From assembly GCF_019029495.1 (NCBI RefSeq), contig NZ_JAERQM010000002.1, forward strand, positions 1 to 64,000: 64,000 bases of DNA. The letters are read 5' to 3'. Shown here in pieces: positions 34,317 to 43,415 of this stretch (the first letter of the stretch is position 1; every line of letters begins with the position of its first letter). The notes beneath the pieces were generated by a model. That model made no database searches. It was not told the DNA's origin and worked only from the letters and a program-made list of their open reading frames with translations. A program made the position numbers and the translations under genes. The stretch comes from Falsiroseomonas oleicola (lineage in GTDB: Bacteria; Pseudomonadota; Alphaproteobacteria; Acetobacterales; Acetobacteraceae).

Positions 34317-34845
34317 ACTTCTTCCCGTCCTGATCCTGGCGGGCTGCATGGCGCAGCCCGTGCCACCGCCGGCGGAGGTGCCGCTGGCCATGCCGGCCGG
34401 GCTGGGCGATCCGGCCCGCGCCGCCGTCCTCGCCGCCACGCCGGCTTTCGCGGATACCACCACCCTGGCCGGCAGGCCGGCGGAGGCCGCGCGGCAGGCG
34501 GCGCGGTTGGAATGGCTGGCGGCGACACTGGTGCATCTGCCCGAATGGCGCCGCGCCTCGCCCTTGCTCGGGCTCTTCCTGATCCAGGGCCGGGATGAAT
34601 TGCGCGGGGCGCTGGGCATCCCATCCGCCGCCGCGCCGGCCGCGGTGGCCGGCGCCCTCCTCGATGCCGCGGCCGCGCTGGAGGCAGGGGAGCCCGCGCG
34701 CGCTGCGGCGGCACTGGACGCGGTGGGGCAGGGCGGCAGCATGCTTGCCCGTCTCGCCACGCTGCCGCCCTTGCCGCATGCCGCGCGGGCCACTGCCTTG
34801 GCGCAATCCGAACTCACCGGCGACGGACGCTGGGACGTCGACTGA
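34300..34845 (+). CDS. Lipoprotein of unknown function, second of a paralogous pair
   Basis: A 181-aa lipoprotein (signal LPVLILAGC). It shares with the preceding protein the frame LGDPARAAVLAATPAFA, an LEWLAATL segment, and TLPPLPHAARATALAQSEL at the C-terminus, so the two arose by tandem duplication and have diverged greatly. It starts with GTG inside the end of the first gene. The manganese-importer operon begins 138 nt downstream with its own promoter. Confidence 0.75.
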   Translation: MSGFSRLLPVLILAGCMAQPVPPPAEVPLAMPAGLGDPARAAVLAATPAFADTTTLAGRPAEAARQAARLEWLAATLVHLPEWRRASPLLGLFLIQGRDELRGALGIPSAAAPAAVAGALLDAAAALEAGEPARAAAALDAVGQGGSMLARLATLPPLPHAARATALAQSELTGDGRWDVD

Positions 34846-34888
34846 ACGGCTGATGGCGCAGGGTTGACCGCCCTGGGATCCTGGTGGC

Positions 34889-34916
34889 TTGCGCGGTGTG
34901 TAGCCTTGGCTACATA
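34889..34916 (+). promoter_or_regulatory. Promoter with MntR-like operator for the manganese importer
   Basis: TTGCGC (34889-34894), 16-nt spacer, TACATA (34911-34916). The perfect palindrome TGTAGCCTTGGCTACA (34899-34914) covers the spacer and the -10 box. Its TAGCC..GGCTA core resembles known MntR boxes of proteobacteria (ATAGC..GCTAT). With mntR encoded at the end of this gene cluster, manganese-dependent repression is a strong inference. Confidence 0.75.
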
Positions 34917-34983
34917 CTGACGGTCGAGCCTGATGTTCAACCTCATACGACATCCACCGACTCCAACAGCCGATAGGGATGCC

Positions 34984-35910
34984 ATGACCGGACCTGCAAC
35001 CCGCCGCCGCCTGCTGGCCGCCAGTCTTGCCTTGCCGGCACTTCTTGCCTTGCCCGCGCTGCCGGCCCGCGCCCAGGCGCCGAAGCGCGTCGTCGCCACC
35101 TTCACCGTGCTGGCCGACATGGCGCAGAACGTGGCCGGGGAGGCGGTGCTGGTGGAAAGCCTCACCCGTCCCGGCGCCGAGATCCATGACTACGAGCCGA
35201 CGCCGCTGGATGTGGTGCGCGCCCGCGCCGCCGATCTGGTGCTGTGGAACGGCATGGGGCTGGAGCGCTGGTTCGAGCGGTTTTTCAGCCGCGCCGGCAA
35301 TACCCGCCAGGCCGTGCTGACCGAGGGCATCACCCCGATCGGCATCGGCGAGGGCCCCTATGCCAACCAGCCCAACCCGCATGCCTGGATGTCGCCGACC
35401 CTGGCGCTCGTCTATGTCGAGAACATCCGCAAGGCGCTGTCGGAACTCGATCCCGCCAACGCCACCACCTTCGCCGCCAATGCGGAACGCTACTCGGGAC
35501 AAATCCGCGCGGTGGATGCGCGGATGCGCGAAAGCCTGGCGCGGCTGCCGGCCGATCGCCGCGTGCTGGCGAGTTGCGAGGGCGCCTTCAGCTACCTGAC
35601 CCGCGACTACGGCCTGCGGGAGGCCTATCTCTGGCCGATCAATTCCGAGGATGAGGGCTCGCCCCGGCAGATCCGCGCCATGATCGACACGGTGCGACGT
35701 TCCCGCGTGCCGGCGGTGTTCTGCGAAAGCACGGTGAACGACCGCCCGATGCGCCAGGTGGCGCGGGAGGCCGGCGCGCGCTACGGCGGCGCCCTGTTCG
35801 TCGACAGCCTGACACCGGATGACGGCCCCGCGCCCACCTATCTCAAGCTGCTGGAGGCGAATGCGGAGGTCATCCTGCGCGGCCTGCTCGGCACGCAGGC
35901 ACCCCGCTGA
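34984..35910 (+). CDS. Metal-binding protein of a Mn/Fe-type ABC importer
   Basis: A 308-aa cluster A-I solute-binding protein with an RRR-bearing signal peptide (residues 1-31). The four metal ligands are visible: His 68 ([11 protein letters not shown]), His 133 (NPHAWMSP), Glu 199 (SCEGAFSYL) and Asp 274 (FVDSL). The Glu and the [13 protein letters not shown] segment match the SitA/YfeA/MntC manganese-iron branch. There is no His-rich loop as in zinc ZnuA. It is first of four importer genes, sharing one base with the ATPase start. The MntR-like operator lies upstream. Confidence 0.92.
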   Translation: MTGPATRRRLLAASLALPALLALPALPARAQAPKRVVATFTVLADMAQNVAGEAVLVESLTRPGAEIHDYEPTPLDVVRARAADLVLWNGMGLERWFERFFSRAGNTRQAVLTEGITPIGIGEGPYANQPNPHAWMSPTLALVYVENIRKALSELDPANATTFAANAERYSGQIRAVDARMRESLARLPADRRVLASCEGAFSYLTRDYGLREAYLWPINSEDEGSPRQIRAMIDTVRRSRVPAVFCESTVNDRPMRQVAREAGARYGGALFVDSLTPDDGPAPTYLKLLEANAEVILRGLLGTQAPR

Positions 35911-36782
35911 TGGATGGCGGGGCGATGCCGGGGCTGGTGGTGCAGGGCGTCACCGTCACCTATCCCAACGGCCACCTGGCACTGCGCGATGCCAGCTTCA
36001 TCCTGGCCCCGGGGACGGTCTGCGGGCTGGTGGGCATCAATGGCAGCGGCAAGTCGACGCTGTTCAAATCCATCATGGGACTGGTCCGGCCCAGCGCCGG
36101 CAGCGTGCGCATCGGCGGGGAGCCGGTGCAGGCGGCGCTGCGGCGCAACCTCGTCGCCTATGTGCCGCAGGCGGAGGAGGTGGACTGGTCCTTCCCCGTC
36201 GGCGTGCGCGACGTGGTGATGATGGGCCGCTATGGCCACATGAGCATTCTTCGAATCCCACGCGCGGCTGACCACAAGGCGGTGGATGCCGCGCTGGCGC
36301 GGGTCGGCATGTCGGACCTCGCGGAGCGGCAGATCGGCGAGTTGTCGGGCGGCCAGCGCAAGCGCGTCTTCCTGGCGCGTGCCCTGGCGCAGGGCGGCCA
36401 GCTTCTGCTGCTGGACGAGCCCTTCACCGGGGTGGATGTGACCACCGAGGACGCGATCATCGACCTGCTGAAGGCATTGCGGGAGGAGGGGAAGATCATC
36501 CTGGTCTCCACCCACAACCTCGGCTCCGTGCCGACCTTCTGCGACCATGTGGTGCTGGTGAACCGAACCGTTCTGGCGGCGGGTCCGACGGCGGAGGTTT
36601 TCACCGGCCCCAACCTGCTGCACGCCTTCGGCGGCGCGCTGCGCCAGCACAGCCTGCCGGAACAGGCCAAGGCCCATGCGCCGCTGGAAGCGGGGCATGT
36701 GGTGGTGCTGTCGGATGACGAGCGGCCGCTGGTGATGGCGCCGGACGGGCGGGTGCTCGGCCGGCTGACGCAGGATCTGTGA
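35910..36782 (+). CDS. ATPase subunit of the manganese-type ABC importer
   Basis: A 290-aa ATPase. Walker A is GINGSGKST (residues 42-50), the signature is [10 protein letters not shown], and Walker B is LLLLDEP, with the later switch His in STHNLGS. It powers uptake through the two permeases that follow. TGATG overlap with the binding-protein stop shows tight coupling. A C-terminal extension of about 40 residues beyond the core is seen, possibly regulatory. Confidence 0.93.
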   Translation: MDGGAMPGLVVQGVTVTYPNGHLALRDASFILAPGTVCGLVGINGSGKSTLFKSIMGLVRPSAGSVRIGGEPVQAALRRNLVAYVPQAEEVDWSFPVGVRDVVMMGRYGHMSILRIPRAADHKAVDAALARVGMSDLAERQIGELSGGQRKRVFLARALAQGGQLLLLDEPFTGVDVTTEDAIIDLLKALREEGKIILVSTHNLGSVPTFCDHVVLVNRTVLAAGPTAEVFTGPNLLHAFGGALRQHSLPEQAKAHAPLEAGHVVVLSDDERPLVMAPDGRVLGRLTQDL

Positions 36783-36816
36783 GGGTGGCGAAGCTGCGTG
36801 TCGTGGGTACCCGCCG

Positions 36817-37674
36817 ATGACCGAACTCCTGATCCCCTTCGAATACGACTACATGCTGCGCGCCATGGGCATCAGCGTGCTGGTCGGCGCCGTCGCCGGG
36901 CTGCTCTCCTGCTACGTGGTGCTGAAGGGCTGGTCGCTGATGGGCGATGCGCTGAGCCATGCCATCGTGCCGGGCGTGGTGCTGGCCTGGCTGGGCGGCA
37001 TTCCCTTCGCCATCGGGGCCTTCGCCTCCGGCATGCTGGCGGCGCTGGCCATGGCCGGGCTGCGCGGCCGCACCCCGATCCGGGAGGATGCGGTGATCGG
37101 CGTGGTTTTTACGGGTTTCTTCGGGCTGGGACTGTTCCTGCTGTCGCTGTTCCCGTCGAATGTGCGGCTTCAGACCATCATCTTCGGCAATGTGCTGGGC
37201 ATCGCCGATGCCGATATCATCCAGATGGCGATCATCGCCGTGGTGGTGGCGCTGGTCATCGCCATCCGTGGGCGCGACCTGATGCTGTCGCTGTTCGACC
37301 CGGTGCAACTGGTCGCCGCCGGCGGCAGCCCGGGGCGGATGCGGGTGCTGCTGCTGACCCTGCTGGCGGCGACCGCCGTGGCCGGGTTGCAGGCGGTGGG
37401 GGCGGTGCTGGTGATCGGCATGCTGGTGACGCCCGGTGCCACCGCCTATCTGCTGGCCGATCGCTTCGGGCGGATGGCGGCCATCGCATCGGCCATCGGG
37501 GCCAGCACCGGCTTCCTGGGCGCCTATGCCAGCTATTTCCTGGATGGCTCGACCGGCGGCAGCATCGTCGCCCTGCAGGCGGCGATCTTCGTGGTCGTGC
37601 TGGTCTTCGCCCCGAAGCACGGCATCCGCGCCAGCCGCCGTGCCGCCGCGAAAGCCGTGGAGTCCCCCGCATGA
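36817..37674 (+). CDS. Manganese-type ABC importer permease 1
   Basis: A 285-aa membrane protein with about eight or nine segments of the ABC-3 family. The conserved CYVVLKGWSLMGDALSHAIVPGVV and the GAVLVIGMLVTPGATAYLL segments are present. It starts 34 nt after the ATPase. Its second half differs from the next gene but both keep the LKGWSLMGDA motif, so they are paralogous and probably form a heterodimeric channel, as in the SitCD and YfeCD systems. Confidence 0.92.
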   Translation: MTELLIPFEYDYMLRAMGISVLVGAVAGLLSCYVVLKGWSLMGDALSHAIVPGVVLAWLGGIPFAIGAFASGMLAALAMAGLRGRTPIREDAVIGVVFTGFFGLGLFLLSLFPSNVRLQTIIFGNVLGIADADIIQMAIIAVVVALVIAIRGRDLMLSLFDPVQLVAAGGSPGRMRVLLLTLLAATAVAGLQAVGAVLVIGMLVTPGATAYLLADRFGRMAAIASAIGASTGFLGAYASYFLDGSTGGSIVALQAAIFVVVLVFAPKHGIRASRRAAAKAVESPA

Positions 37675-38516
37675 TCGAGGCCCTGCTCGCCCCCTGGATG
37701 CATGGCTTCATGATCCAGGCGCTGTTCGTCGGGCTGATGGTCGCCGCCCTTTCGGCCATCCTGTCCTGCTTCGTGGTGCTGAAGGGCTGGTCGCTGATGG
37801 GCGATGCGGTCAGCCATGCCATCCTGCCCGGCGTGGTCGGCGCCTGGCTGCTCGGCATTCCGCTGGTGATCGGCGCCTTCGTCGCCGGCCTCACTTGCGC
37901 CATCGCCTCCGGCGCCATCAAGGCCACCTCCCGCGTCAAGGAGGATGCGGCGATGGGGGTGGTGTTCAGCGGCATGTTCGCCGTCGGGCTGATCCTGCTG
38001 TCGCAGGTGCGGTCCAACGTGCATCTCTCCCATGTGCTGTTCGGCAGCATCCTCGGCATCGAGGCCGAGGATTTCTGGACGACGCTCGGCATCACGACGG
38101 CCGCCCTGCTGGTGCTGGCGGTGCGCGGGCGGGACCTGGTGCTGTACTGCTTCGACCCGGGGCAGGCGCGCATCGTCGGGCTGCATGTCGGCCGGCTGCG
38201 GCTGCTGCTGCTGACGGTGCTGGCGGCGAGCATCGTGGCGGGGGTGCAGGCAGTGGGCGTCATCCTGGTGGTGGCGCTGCTGATCACGCCGGGCGCCATC
38301 GGCCTGCTGATGACGGACCGCTTCGGGCGGATGGTGATGGTCTCGGTGGCGGCGGCCTGCACGGCGACGGTGGTGGGCATCCAGCTCAGCTTCATGCTGA
38401 ACGCCTCCACCGCCGGGTCGATCGTGCTGGCGCTGTCGGCGATCTTCGTCCTCGCGCTGCTGGCCTCCCCACGCCACGGCTTGCTGCGGCGGCGGCCGGC
38501 CGCGCAGCCGGGATGA
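37671..38516 (+). CDS. Manganese-type ABC importer permease 2
   Basis: A 281-aa paralogue of the previous permease with SCFVVLKGWSLMGDAVSHAILPG and GVILVVALLITPGAIGLLM. It overlaps the first permease by 4 nt (ATGA). It completes the SitABCD-like set. A short hairpin CAGCGG-TAG-CCGCTG lies 11 nt after the stop, before mntR, and could reduce read-through. Confidence 0.92.
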   Translation: MIEALLAPWMHGFMIQALFVGLMVAALSAILSCFVVLKGWSLMGDAVSHAILPGVVGAWLLGIPLVIGAFVAGLTCAIASGAIKATSRVKEDAAMGVVFSGMFAVGLILLSQVRSNVHLSHVLFGSILGIEAEDFWTTLGITTAALLVLAVRGRDLVLYCFDPGQARIVGLHVGRLRLLLLTVLAASIVAGVQAVGVILVVALLITPGAIGLLMTDRFGRMVMVSVAAACTATVVGIQLSFMLNASTAGSIVLALSAIFVLALLASPRHGLLRRRPAAQPG

Positions 38517-38611
38517 GGCCGAGCGGCCAGCGGTAGCCGCTGCCTTTCGGATCAAGCTGTAGCCCGTGCTTCAAATTGGCACCGGTCATTCCACGATGCT
38601 AGTAGGTGCGA

Positions 38612-39070
38612 ATGACCACGGCCGATTCCAGCCCGGAGCCCTGCCCATCCGAACCGCCGGATGAGGCCGCGCGCCATGCCTCCGCCCGCACCGCCCGCGC
38701 CGCCGCGCTGGCGGAGGATTATGTCGAGATCATCGCCGACCTGCTGGAACGCGATGCGGAGGCGCGGCCCACCGACATCGCCCGCCGCCTCGGCGTCACC
38801 CATGCCACCGCCATCAAGACCATCGGCCGGCTGAAGCGCGATGGGCTGGCGCATTCCAAACCCTATCGCGGCGTCTTCCTGACGGAGGCCGGGCACGAGC
38901 TCGCCCGCCGGGTGCGCGCCCGGCACCAGACCGTGGTGGCCTTCCTCGCCGCGCTCGGCGTGCCGGCCGATGTCGCGGAACAGGATGCCGAGGGCATCGA
39001 GCATCATGTTAGCGCCGAGACCCTCGCCGCCTTCGAGCGTTTCCTGTCGGAGCGTGGCAGGACGCCATGA
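38612..39070 (+). CDS. mntR: Manganese-responsive regulator MntR (DtxR family)
   Basis: A 152-aa DtxR-family protein with a winged helix (DYVEIIADLLE, RPTDIARRLGVTHATAIKTIGRLKRDGL) followed by the dimerisation and metal-binding half with several His/Glu/Asp residues (ARHQTVVAFLAALGVP, EGIEHHVSAETL). The manganese-bound form should repress the importer upstream through the palindrome at 34899-34914. ATG 38612 or GTG 38606 are possible starts. Its stop overlaps the hydroxylase start by 4 nt. Confidence 0.9.
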   Translation: MTTADSSPEPCPSEPPDEAARHASARTARAAALAEDYVEIIADLLERDAEARPTDIARRLGVTHATAIKTIGRLKRDGLAHSKPYRGVFLTEAGHELARRVRARHQTVVAFLAALGVPADVAEQDAEGIEHHVSAETLAAFERFLSERGRTP

Positions 39071-40029
39071 TCGAATTCCTCGACGGCATCCGCGCCAGCA
39101 TCCATGAGGCCTGGCTGATCCCCGCCCTCTATGACCTCGGCCTGATGGCCTGGGAGGAGGAGGCCTTCGACTGGCTGGGCTTCGCCCTGCTCGGCCTGGT
39201 GCAGATCGCGGTCTGCATCGCGCTCTGCGGCGGGCTGGAGCTGTGGCGGCCGGTGGAGCGCTGGAAGGACAGCGCGGCGGTGCGGACGGATATCCTCTAC
39301 ACGCTGCTGATCCGCCTCGGCATCCTGCCGCTGGCGGTCTTCGTGCTGTTCCGGCCTTTGCAGGTCTGGCTGCATGGCACCATCGTCGATTTCGGCATGG
39401 TGCCGCCAACGCTGGAAAGCCTGATCCCGCCGCTGCGCGACTACCCGCTGATCGCGCTGGCGATCTATGTGGTGGTGCTGGATTTCGGCGAATACTGGCG
39501 CCACCGGCTTCAGCACAGCATTCCCTGGTGGTGGGAACTGCATGCCGTGCACCACGCCCAGACCCAGATGACCTTCTGGACCGATGACCGCAACCATCTG
39601 GTGGATGACGTCATCGCCGCCATCTGGCTCGGCCTGCTGGCGCTCGCCATCGGCGTGCCGCCGGCGCAGTTCCCGGTGATCGTGCTGGTCACGCGCATCG
39701 TCGAATCGCTGTCGCATGCCAATGCGCGGGTGGATTTCGGCGCGGTCGGCGAAAGGCTGCTGGTCTCGCCGCGCTTCCACCGCGCCCATCACGGCGTGCT
39801 CTCCACCGAGGCCAAGGGCGTGAACTACGGCGTGCTGCTGCCGGTCTGGGACTGGATGTTCGGGACCGCCGACTGGAACCGGCGCGACTATCCGGCCACC
39901 GGCGTGCCGGGGGCGGATGCGGCCATCGTCAGCGGCGGCTTCCTGGCGCAGCAGGTGGCCGGGCTGCGCGCAGCTCTGGCCCGGCTGCGCCCCCGCTCAG
40001 CCCGTCCGACGCGCGAGCAGCACGAATAG
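39067..40029 (+). CDS. Fatty-acid hydroxylase / sterol-desaturase family protein
   Basis: A 320-aa membrane diiron enzyme. The three His boxes are HRLQH, HAVHH and HRAHH in order, with about four membrane helices. Substrates in the family include fatty acids, sterols, carotenoids and lipid A-like lipids, so no substrate is assigned. It is coupled to mntR by ATGA, which suggests iron/manganese homeostasis or shared expression. Its 3' end overlaps the convergent DUF4170 gene by 33 nt. Confidence 0.88.
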   Translation: MIEFLDGIRASIHEAWLIPALYDLGLMAWEEEAFDWLGFALLGLVQIAVCIALCGGLELWRPVERWKDSAAVRTDILYTLLIRLGILPLAVFVLFRPLQVWLHGTIVDFGMVPPTLESLIPPLRDYPLIALAIYVVVLDFGEYWRHRLQHSIPWWWELHAVHHAQTQMTFWTDDRNHLVDDVIAAIWLGLLALAIGVPPAQFPVIVLVTRIVESLSHANARVDFGAVGERLLVSPRFHRAHHGVLSTEAKGVNYGVLLPVWDWMFGTADWNRRDYPATGVPGADAAIVSGGFLAQQVAGLRAALARLRPRSARPTREQHE

Positions 40030-40200
40030 GCGGTGCGTGGCGATATCGACCTTGCGGCGGGTATGGTCCTGCCAGGCGCGATCGGCCTCGGCCTCGCTGT
40101 GATAGGGGCCGTGCAATTCCTCGGTGCCCTTCTCCAGCACCGTGAAGCTGGTGTCGGTGAAGACGCCGCCCCAGACCACCCAGATCTGCTGCTCGGTCAT
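39997..40200 (-). CDS. DUF4170 small protein
   Basis: A 67-aa protein starting MTEQQIWVVWGGVFTDTSFTVLEKG and containing the family end RAWQDHTRRKVDIATHRLFVL. DUF4170 is typical of alphaproteobacteria and has no known function. The start at 40200 is chosen because the conserved family begins there and AAGGGACCAAGG precedes it. It overlaps the 3' end of the hydroxylase gene on the other strand. Confidence 0.85.
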   Translation of the reverse strand: MTEQQIWVVWGGVFTDTSFTVLEKGTEELHGPYHSEAEADRAWQDHTRRKVDIATHRLFVLLARRTG

Positions 40201-40309
40201 CCTTGGTCCCTTCATCATGCCGCGGTGCAGCATTAGAGCATCCGGCTGCGTGGCGGTATCGCCAGGCCCGGGTAAATTGGACCGCCGGCCCTACAATTTC
40301 ATGAAGGGA

Positions 40310-40822
40310 TCAGCAGGGCCGGATCGGCAGATGTGGCGCCGGGTCCACGACCACGCCATTCACCACCAGTTCGAAATGCAGATGCGTGCCATAGGTGATG
40401 CCGGTGCGCCCGATGCGGCCAAGGCGCTCGCCCTGCGCCACGCGACGGCGGCCGGACGCCAGGGCGGGGGCGACGGTGCCGAGATGGACATAGCGGGTGG
40501 TGACCCCGCCTTCATGACGGAGCTCGACCGTGAGACCCGCCGCGCCCTGGCGCCGGATCGCCACCACCTGCCCGGCGGCGGCGGCCACCACCCAGGCGCC
40601 GGCCGGCGCCGGCATGTCCATGCCACGGTGGTTGCGGGAGGCCCGCGGGCCAGCGGCGCCTTCCGCCCGCGGGCCGAAGGGGGAGGAGATGCAGGCCGGG
40701 CTGACCGGCAGCCGCAATTCGATGGGCAGGCGAAGCTCGGGGGGCAGCCGAAGCGTAGGGGGCAGGGTCTGCGCCGTGGCTGGCGCCGCCATCAGCGCCG
40801 CCAGCAGGATGAAAAGTCGCAT
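40310..40822 (-). CDS. M23-family metallopeptidase (LytM-like)
   Basis: A 170-aa exported protein. Residues 1-17 are a signal peptide (MRLFILLAALMAAPATAQ). The LytM zinc ligands appear in NHRGMD (His, Asp) and THLHFEL (HxH), with the VEL..GG..TRYVHLG strand set between. It likely cuts peptidoglycan cross-links, or acts as an activator if inactive, but the zinc site looks complete. The 5' part before the domain is a Pro/Leu-rich linker. Confidence 0.88.
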   Translation of the reverse strand: MRLFILLAALMAAPATAQTLPPTLRLPPELRLPIELRLPVSPACISSPFGPRAEGAAGPRASRNHRGMDMPAPAGAWVVAAAAGQVVAIRRQGAAGLTVELRHEGGVTTRYVHLGTVAPALASGRRRVAQGERLGRIGRTGITYGTHLHFELVVNGVVVDPAPHLPIRPC

Positions 40823-40881
40823 GCCGAATCCTGTCCGAGCCGGGCGGCGGGTTACCCGCGCCACCCGGCAATGGGCAAGCC

Positions 40882-41160
40882 TCAGCGGCGGTAGTTGCGG
40901 CCATCGCCACGCCGCGGCGGGGCTCGGCGGTTGTCGTAGCGCGGCTGCGACTGGTCATACAGGTAGCCACCCGCACTGCCGACACCGGCCCCGAGCAGGG
41001 CGCCGAGCCCGGCATTGCCGCTGAAGGAGCCGAGGACGCCGCCGACGGCACCACCGCCGAGGGCGCCGGTGGCGACCCGCTGCTGCGTCGGGTTGAGGTC
41101 ACCGCAGGCTGCCAGGCCAAGGCCGGCGGCGAGGGGAAGAACGAGGCGCATGAAGCGCAT
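40882..41160 (-). CDS. Glycine-zipper lipoprotein
   Basis: A 92-aa lipoprotein (signal ending GLAAC). The body is a glycine-zipper (ALGGGAVGGVLGSFSGNAGLGALLGAGVGS), the pattern of SlyB/YMGG-type outer-membrane proteins, with a basic disordered tail (DNRRAPPRRGDGRNYRR). It probably sits in the outer membrane. It is separated from the Rap1a-like gene by 17 nt in the same direction. Confidence 0.75.
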   Translation of the reverse strand: MRFMRLVLPLAAGLGLAACGDLNPTQQRVATGALGGGAVGGVLGSFSGNAGLGALLGAGVGSAGGYLYDQSQPRYDNRRAPPRRGDGRNYRR

Positions 41161-41177
41161 GATCGGGGTCCTTTCGC

Positions 41178-41618
41178 TCAGCGTGTCGGCCGGCCGCGAC
41201 GGGCCGGGGGCGTCATCGGCGGGCAGGGGAACTGCGCCTGCGCGTAGCGCAGGAAGCCGTCCAGCGCCGGTTCCCGCGCATAGGACGGGTTTTCGCGCGC
41301 CCAGGCGGCGAAGCCGATGCCGGTCTCGGCCACGCTCGGCCCCGGGCTCGGCACGCAATACAGCGGCCGCACCGGCCCACCCGTGGGGTGCAACAGCGCA
41401 TGATACTGCCCGGCCGCGGTCACGAAGCCCTGGCAATAGGCGATGGCCTCGTAGCGGCGCATGCCCTGGACCCGCGGATCGCAGACGGCGGCGAGGTCGG
41501 CCACGGTCTGCACATGGTCGGTCAGGTCGTTGTCACGGTCGGGGCCGCGCGGTCCCTGGGCGTGTGCGGTGGAAAGGCCCAGCAGGCCCAGCATGGCGAC
41601 GGTTGCCACAAGGCGCAT
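41178..41618 (-). CDS. Rap1a/Tai-like exported protein
   Basis: A 146-aa protein with a signal peptide (residues 1-21, ending AHAQG). The Rap1a/Tai core is visible: YCQGFVTAAGQYHALL, a second Cys in YCVP, and FLRYAQAQFPCP. The family includes immunity proteins to peptidoglycan amidase effectors of type VI secretion but also many stand-alone members in Acetobacteraceae. No effector or secretion genes are here, so the immunity role is not supported. GGAGGAAC precedes the start. Confidence 0.78.
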   Translation of the reverse strand: MRLVATVAMLGLLGLSTAHAQGPRGPDRDNDLTDHVQTVADLAAVCDPRVQGMRRYEAIAYCQGFVTAAGQYHALLHPTGGPVRPLYCVPSPGPSVAETGIGFAAWARENPSYAREPALDGFLRYAQAQFPCPPMTPPARRGRPTR

Positions 41619-41717
41619 CGTCGTTCCTCCCTTCGGAAGTGAAGCGGCAGAGTCTGCCTGGCCGGGGGTGACCCGGGCGCAAGCATCCCAGTGACAACGC
41701 CCGCCGGGCGGTTCCGT

Positions 41718-42503
41718 TCAGTGCTGCGCGGAAAAAGCCTGGCCGGCCTGCGCCGTGGCCACGGGCGCCATGCCGATCCGCCCCAGCCCCGGCAGTTTCA
41801 CCGCCGGGCGGCGCAGATCGAGGCCGGCGACGGCGCCGAGGAGGTTCACCTCCACGCCCTCGACCCAGCCCAGGGTCAGCCCGGCATAGCCGCCGAGCGA
41901 CAGGCGCAGGCCGGTGCCCGAGCCGGTGAGCCGCAGCCAGCGCCCGTCATGCGGAAAATCCTTGCCGATGGCGTTCGGTGGCAGGGCGGCCGGCAGCCCG
42001 GGCACGGCATCCAGCACCGCGGCGACGAAGGTGTTGGAGTTGGGGCCGGGCCAGACCCGGTAGTCGCCCTGGTTGGCCCAGGCGTAATCCGCGATGGCGG
42101 CCTGCATGGCCGGGATCATCCGCGCCGCCTCCGCCCCATCGGCGGCGAAGACCAGCTCCGGCATCCGGCCGAACCAGCGGCCATCGGCGGCGAAGCCGTT
42201 CACCCGGATCGGCGCGCCCCAGGCGGTGTAGTCGTAGCGGGTGTAGCTGTCCGCGCCCTCCGGCTTGATGACCAGCCAGGAATGCACGGCGAAGATGCCG
42301 CGCCAGCGCACCGTGGGGGCGGCGAAGACGCGCACCACGGCCGGGCGGTGCTGGCTTGCCGCCGGCAACAGCCCGGCGCTGCCGCGATCGGCGGTGCGCC
42401 AGGCGGTGCCGACGCCGTTGAACTGATACAGCAGCGCCGAGATCGCCAGCGGCAGCAGGAAGAACAGCGCGAAGAGCGCCAGGGACCAGCGGAGGATTTT
42501 CAT
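41718..42503 (-). CDS. DUF3750 membrane-anchored protein
   Basis: A 261-aa protein with one N-terminal membrane segment (residues 7-28) and then the DUF3750 pattern: RWRGIFAVHSWLVIKPEG, YRVWPGPNSNTFVAAVLDAVPGLPAALPPNAIGKDF, and a C-terminal TLGWVEGVEVNLLGAVAGLDLRRPAVKLPG. The set of His, Trp, Asn and Ser residues in the core hints at a hydrolase fold, but no function is known. It is common in alpha- and betaproteobacteria. GGAGGATT precedes the start at 42503. Confidence 0.83.
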   Translation of the reverse strand: MKILRWSLALFALFFLLPLAISALLYQFNGVGTAWRTADRGSAGLLPAASQHRPAVVRVFAAPTVRWRGIFAVHSWLVIKPEGADSYTRYDYTAWGAPIRVNGFAADGRWFGRMPELVFAADGAEAARMIPAMQAAIADYAWANQGDYRVWPGPNSNTFVAAVLDAVPGLPAALPPNAIGKDFPHDGRWLRLTGSGTGLRLSLGGYAGLTLGWVEGVEVNLLGAVAGLDLRRPAVKLPGLGRIGMAPVATAQAGQAFSAQH

Positions 42504-42615
42504 GGTGGACCCACATCTTTGGTCGGACCGGCGCGCTCGCAACCCAACCACCCCGGATTGACAGCACGGCAGGGTGGCGGCCTGTTCACGGCCAGAAATT
42601 GGGGAAGCGGGCAGG

Positions 42616-43404
42616 ATGGAACTGGGCCTGAAGGGCAGGACGGCGCTGGTCACCGGCGCCTCCATGGGCATCGGCCGCGCCATCGCGCGGGAACTGGCGG
42701 CGGAGGGCGTGGCCGTCGCCATGGTGGCGCGCGGCGCCGAAAGGCTGGCGGAAGCGGCCGCCGCCATTGCCGCGGAGACCGGCAGCCGCACCGTGCCGAT
42801 CGCCGCCGACCTGGTGGACCCGGCGGCGCTGGAGGCAGCGGTGGCGCAGGCCGAATCGGCGCTCGGCGTTATCGACATCCTGGTGAACAATGCCGGCGCC
42901 ACGCCGATGGGCCGCATCGCCGACAGCGACGACGCCACCTGGCGCAAATCCCTCGACCTGAAGCTGATGGGCTATATGCGCTGCGCCCGGCTGCTGGTGC
43001 TGCCGATGCGGGCGCGGCGCTGGGGGCGCGTGATCAACATCATCGGCCGATCCGGCCACCAGCCGCGCGCCACCTATATCGTGGGCTCCAGCGTCAATGC
43101 CTCCCTGCTCAGCTTCACCCATGCCCTGGCGCAGGATTGCGCGCCGGACAATGTGCTGGTGGTGGGGGTGAATCCTGGCCCGATCGCGACCCCGCGCTGG
43201 GACGCGCTGGTGGCGCAAGGCGCGGCCGGCAGCGGGCGGGACCCGGAGGCCGAGAACGCGGCGGCCATCGGCTCCGTCGCCATGGGGCGGCTGGGCACGG
43301 CGGAGGAGGTGTCGGGCCTCGTCGCCTTCCTCTGCTCCGACCGGGCCGGCTTCATCACCGGCACCAATATCGACATCGACGGCGGCGGCACCCGCTGCAT
43401 CTGA
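42616..43404 (+). CDS. SDR-family protein lacking the catalytic Lys
   Basis: A 262-aa short-chain dehydrogenase fold. The cofactor motif GASMGIG (14-20) and NNAG (91-94) are normal. At the active site Tyr 154 is present, but the residue four positions later is Ser 158, not Lys (YIVGS), and the usual Ser appears replaced by Gly. The helix following aligns well, so this is not a reading error. It may be a catalytically silent or changed member. It is followed at 11 nt by an alpha/beta hydrolase-like gene that also lacks its nucleophile. Confidence 0.85.
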   Translation: MELGLKGRTALVTGASMGIGRAIARELAAEGVAVAMVARGAERLAEAAAAIAAETGSRTVPIAADLVDPAALEAAVAQAESALGVIDILVNNAGATPMGRIADSDDATWRKSLDLKLMGYMRCARLLVLPMRARRWGRVINIIGRSGHQPRATYIVGSSVNASLLSFTHALAQDCAPDNVLVVGVNPGPIATPRWDALVAQGAAGSGRDPEAENAAAIGSVAMGRLGTAEEVSGLVAFLCSDRAGFITGTNIDIDGGGTRCI

Positions 43405-43415
43405 AGGTTTTTCGA

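Noticed and set aside
34984-38516. Zinc importer ZnuABC
   Set aside because: The binding protein has a Glu ligand, lacks a His-rich loop, and two permeases plus MntR point to a manganese/iron system.
41178-41618. Evidence of a type VI secretion effector-immunity pair
   Set aside because: Only a Rap1a/Tai-like protein is present; no effector, VgrG or Hcp gene is nearby, and stand-alone members are common.
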